Assembly (NCBI GenBank): GCA_025462865.1
Contig: JAOAPI010000172.1
Location: forward strand, 54,251-118,250
Origin: Candidatus Sulfotelmatobacter sp.
GTDB lineage: Bacteria; Acidobacteriota; Terriglobia; Terriglobales; Acidobacteriaceae
Direction: 5' to 3'
Length of the DNA stretch: 64,000 nucleotides
Of this stretch, positions 61,886 through 64,000 are shown piece by piece; the stretch's first letter is position 1, and each line of letters opens with the position of its first letter. Made by a program: the position numbers and the translations under genes. The notes beneath the pieces are model-generated. The model was given only the letters and a program-made list of their open reading frames with translations, had not been told where the DNA came from and searched no databases.

Positions 61886-63415
61886 ATGTCTCGCAACTTC
61901 ACCATTCCCTCCGTTATTTTTGCTTTGATTCTTGCCTGGATCGCCGGCGCCAGCTTCGCTTTCGCCGCTTCTCTCTCCATTTCGCCTGACAGCGGAACGC
62001 CTACCGCCAAGACCACTGCATCTGGTTCGGGATTTAGTGCAGGAGAAACCGTGAGCCTGCGGTTCGATGCGTCAACCGCTGCCTCCATTGCAGCAGATGC
62101 CGCGGGAAATTTCGCACAGATTGTTTTGATTCCAAAATCGGCGCAGCCCGGCGCTCATGCCATTCAAGCCCTCGGCCAAAGCAGCGGACTCGCGGCCGCT
62201 GCAACTTTTACTGTGCGGACCAACTGGCCATCGTATAAGAACGAGCCGTCGCGCGTCGGCGTAAATCCTTTTGAGAATATTATCAACAAGAACAACGCAA
62301 AGTTTCTAACCCTGGCGTGGGTCGGCATTCTAGGAGACCTGGTGGATTTCTCCTCTCCCGCCGTGGTTAACGGAGTGGTCTACGTTGGGTCGTTCGACGG
62401 AAAGCTCTACGCGTTCAATGCCGACGGCTGCGCTCCACAGACCAGTTGCCAGCCGCTGTGGACCGGCGCCACCGGCAACGACATTACTTCGTCGCCCGCA
62501 GTATCCAATGGAGTGGTATATATCGGGTCTGCCGATCACAAGCTTTACGCATTCCCCGCGAAAGGCTGTGGAACGTCAACCTGCGCGCCGCTCTGGACCG
62601 GCGCAGCCGGCGGCAGCATCCTTGAAAGTTCTCCGCTAGTGGCAAATGGAGTCGTTTATGTCGGCGCGTTCGACGGCAAACTTTACGCCTTCGCAGCCAC
62701 TGGATGCGGCAGCGCATCCTGCAATCCTCTGTGGACGGGTGCAACCGGCGGCAAGATCACCTCCTCGCCCGCGATCTCCAATGGAATAATTTATGTCGGC
62801 TCGCAGGATGGCAAGCTGGACGCTTTCAGCGCCACGGGCTGCGGCGCCACCACGTGCTCGGCGCTCTGGACCGGAAACGCAGGCACAGCAATCTACGAAT
62901 CCGGGCCAGCGGTTTCGAACGGCGTGGTGTACATCGGATCAGCCGACGGCAACCTCTCCGCCTTCAGCGCCGCAGGATGCGGCCAACCATCCTGCCAGCC
63001 GCTTTGGCAGGGTACAACCAGCGGCATCATCACAGGGTCGCCGTCGGTCGCGAACGGCGTCGTCTACATCGGATCGGACAATCTGCTATACGCTTTCAAA
63101 GCCAGCGGCTGCGGCAGCGCCACCTGCTCGCCCCTCTGGTTCGGTCAGCCCGACGGCAGCCAGGCCGCCATCGTATCCGCGCCCACCATCGCCAACGGTC
63201 TGGTCTATGCCAGCGAAAACAACGGCATGGTCATGGTCTTCAACGCAGCCGGATGTGGCAGCTCTCTCTGCCTGCCGCTCACGCAACTGCTCACGCAGAA
63301 CGAACCCATCGTTTCTTCTTCGCCAACAGTAGTGAATGGCACAGTCTACTTCGGCTCGGCGAACCAGAACGTCCCGCCGATCGGGAGGCTGTATGTGTTC
63401 AAACGGTCAAGATGA
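61886..63415 (+). CDS. Secreted PQQ-type beta-propeller repeat protein
   Basis: A 509-aa exported protein (signal peptide to about residue 28). Residues 30-110 form an Ig-like or IPT-type domain. Residues 150-505 are seven repeats of about 46 residues, each reading SSPxVxNGVVYVGSxDGKLYAF then a cysteine pair: C182/C188, C228/C233, C274/C279, C319/C324, C365/C370, C409/C414, C457/C462, as in PQQ-binding-like propellers. The cysteine pairs suggest one disulfide per blade. No catalytic residues are recognisable. A GGAGG site precedes the ATG. Confidence 0.86.
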   Translation: MSRNFTIPSVIFALILAWIAGASFAFAASLSISPDSGTPTAKTTASGSGFSAGETVSLRFDASTAASIAADAAGNFAQIVLIPKSAQPGAHAIQALGQSSGLAAAATFTVRTNWPSYKNEPSRVGVNPFENIINKNNAKFLTLAWVGILGDLVDFSSPAVVNGVVYVGSFDGKLYAFNADGCAPQTSCQPLWTGATGNDITSSPAVSNGVVYIGSADHKLYAFPAKGCGTSTCAPLWTGAAGGSILESSPLVANGVVYVGAFDGKLYAFAATGCGSASCNPLWTGATGGKITSSPAISNGIIYVGSQDGKLDAFSATGCGATTCSALWTGNAGTAIYESGPAVSNGVVYIGSADGNLSAFSAAGCGQPSCQPLWQGTTSGIITGSPSVANGVVYIGSDNLLYAFKASGCGSATCSPLWFGQPDGSQAAIVSAPTIANGLVYASENNGMVMVFNAAGCGSSLCLPLTQLLTQNEPIVSSSPTVVNGTVYFGSANQNVPPIGRLYVFKRSR

Positions 63416-63477
63416 CGAGTCATCCACCGCGCGTGCGTTGTTCAACTTCTTAGGATTTGTTATCACTGGGAAAGAAG

Positions 63478-63506
63478 AAGGGCGCAGCCGAAGCAGCGCC
63501 CTTTTT
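63478..63506 (+). terminator. Intrinsic terminator after the propeller gene
   Basis: AAGGGCGC (63478-63485) pairs with GCGCCCTT (63496-63503), followed by a run of T (63502-63506). An 8-bp stem with a 10-nt loop and clear T-tract, 63 bp past the propeller stop and before the convergent sigma factor gene. Confidence 0.8.
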
Positions 63507-63543
63507 CGAGTGGTTTTCTCTGTGTCTCTGTGGTGAAAAGCCC

Positions 63544-64000
63544 TTAGTCCCTAACCCCATCCATAAACGCCCTTAACTTCCGCGACCTCGAGGGATGCCT
63601 TAACTTCCGCAGCGCTTTGGCTTCGATCTGGCGGATGCGTTCGCGGGTTACTGCGAACGACTGACCGACTTCCTCCAAAGTGTGCTCGCTGCCGTCTTCG
63701 AGTCCGAAGCGCATCTTGATGACTTTTTCTTCGCGCGGAGTCAGCGTGCGCAGAACCTGTCCAGTCTGGTCCTTGAGGTTCACGTTGATCACGGCTTCAG
63801 CGGGAGAGACTACGGCGCGGTCCTCGATGAAGTCGCCGAGATGCGAATCTTCTTCTTCGCCGATCGGTGTCTCCAAGGAAATCGGCTCCTGCGCGATTTT
63901 CAGAATCTTGCGCACTTTAGATACGGGAATGTCCATACGCTTGGCAATTTCTTCCGAGGTCGGTTCGCGGCCAAGTTCCTGGACAAGCTGGCGGCTGGTG
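63544..64000 (-). CDS. rpoD: RNA polymerase primary-type sigma factor, C-terminal part (5' end cut by window edge)
   Basis: About 152 residues of a sigma-70 factor, running off the window. Region 3 includes [33 protein letters not shown] and a [19 protein letters not shown] linker typical of RpoD. Region 4 has [53 protein letters not shown], the -35-binding helix. The close match to RpoD region 4 favours the housekeeping sigma over alternative factors; symbol tentative until the N-terminus is seen. Confidence 0.9.
   Translation of the reverse strand, partial: TSRQLVQELGREPTSEEIAKRMDIPVSKVRKILKIAQEPISLETPIGEEEDSHLGDFIEDRAVVSPAEAVINVNLKDQTGQVLRTLTPREEKVIKMRFGLEDGSEHTLEEVGQSFAVTRERIRQIEAKALRKLRHPSRSRKLRAFMDGVRD

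Noticed and set aside
1..64000. CRISPR array, prophage or large genomic island
   Set aside because: No regularly spaced repeats, integrase or phage structural genes were seen; gene content is uniformly chromosomal.

Overview
The window is a contiguous piece of bacterial chromosome of roughly 57% GC, densely packed with about 60 genes and dominated by core metabolism. The gene mix suggests an Acidobacteriota of the Koribacter/Terriglobia type. This is inferred from family content, since no rRNA is present. Supporting features are a Ser/Thr kinase fused to TPR repeats, a winged-helix regulator with a membrane tail, a bactofilin, a DUF4097 protein, LpxI-type lipid A genes (so an outer membrane), and dispersed palindromic repeats of a kind I associate with that phylum. 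One tRNA, tRNA-Pro(GGG), is present.

Layout. 0-10 kb: the 3' end of lipA, a TauE/SafE exporter with its DUF1634 partner, an MCE/MlaD lipid-transport protein, a membrane spermidine-synthase-like protein, a selA-DUF488-acpS run, a lipoprotein cytochrome c, folP and a CDP-alcohol phosphatidyltransferase. 10-21 kb: murJ, a three-gene cluster of poorly understood families (SRPBCC/DoxX-like, DUF4166, DUF1990), a receptor-like kinase with a small beta protein, a large secreted protein of unknown function, and a bactofilin. 21-32 kb: DinB, RNase R carrying an in-frame palindromic insertion, tRNA-Pro, MerR with an upstream 12-codon lysine-rich mini-ORF and terminator, hydantoinase B, DUF1572, DUF1287, and the threonine-to-glycine genes tdh and kbl. 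32-42 kb: a RAYT/IS200-type transposase between matching hairpins, pyrB-pyrC, a GH3 glycosidase followed by two secreted paralogues, miaA, a membrane-tethered regulator and a DUF4097 protein. 42-54 kb: an RHH/PIN toxin-antitoxin pair, an M13 peptidase, a TonB-like protein, hydrolases, the lipid A/fatty acid run fabZ-lpxA-lpxI, an M20 peptidase and an exported methyltransferase. 54-64 kb: tatA, maf, an amidohydrolase, lepA, dnaB, a secreted hydrolase, a cysteine-rich beta-propeller protein, and the 3' end of an rpoD-type sigma factor.

Several genes form clear pathways. FabZ, LpxA and LpxI make the early lipid A intermediates, PyrB and PyrC catalyse consecutive pyrimidine steps, and Tdh and Kbl convert threonine to glycine plus acetyl-CoA. 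MurJ, the phosphatidyltransferase, MlaD and the bactofilin are envelope functions.

The most unusual features are sequence-level. A REP-like palindrome lies inside the rnr reading frame, short insertions occur in Maf and FolP, and the RAYT is bracketed by identical-stem hairpins. The Lys-rich mini-ORF with a strong ribosome site and terminator could be a leader peptide. A tandem-repeat regulatory region precedes the membrane regulator, and several exported proteins show strictly periodic repeats. No CRISPR array, prophage or large mobile island was seen.
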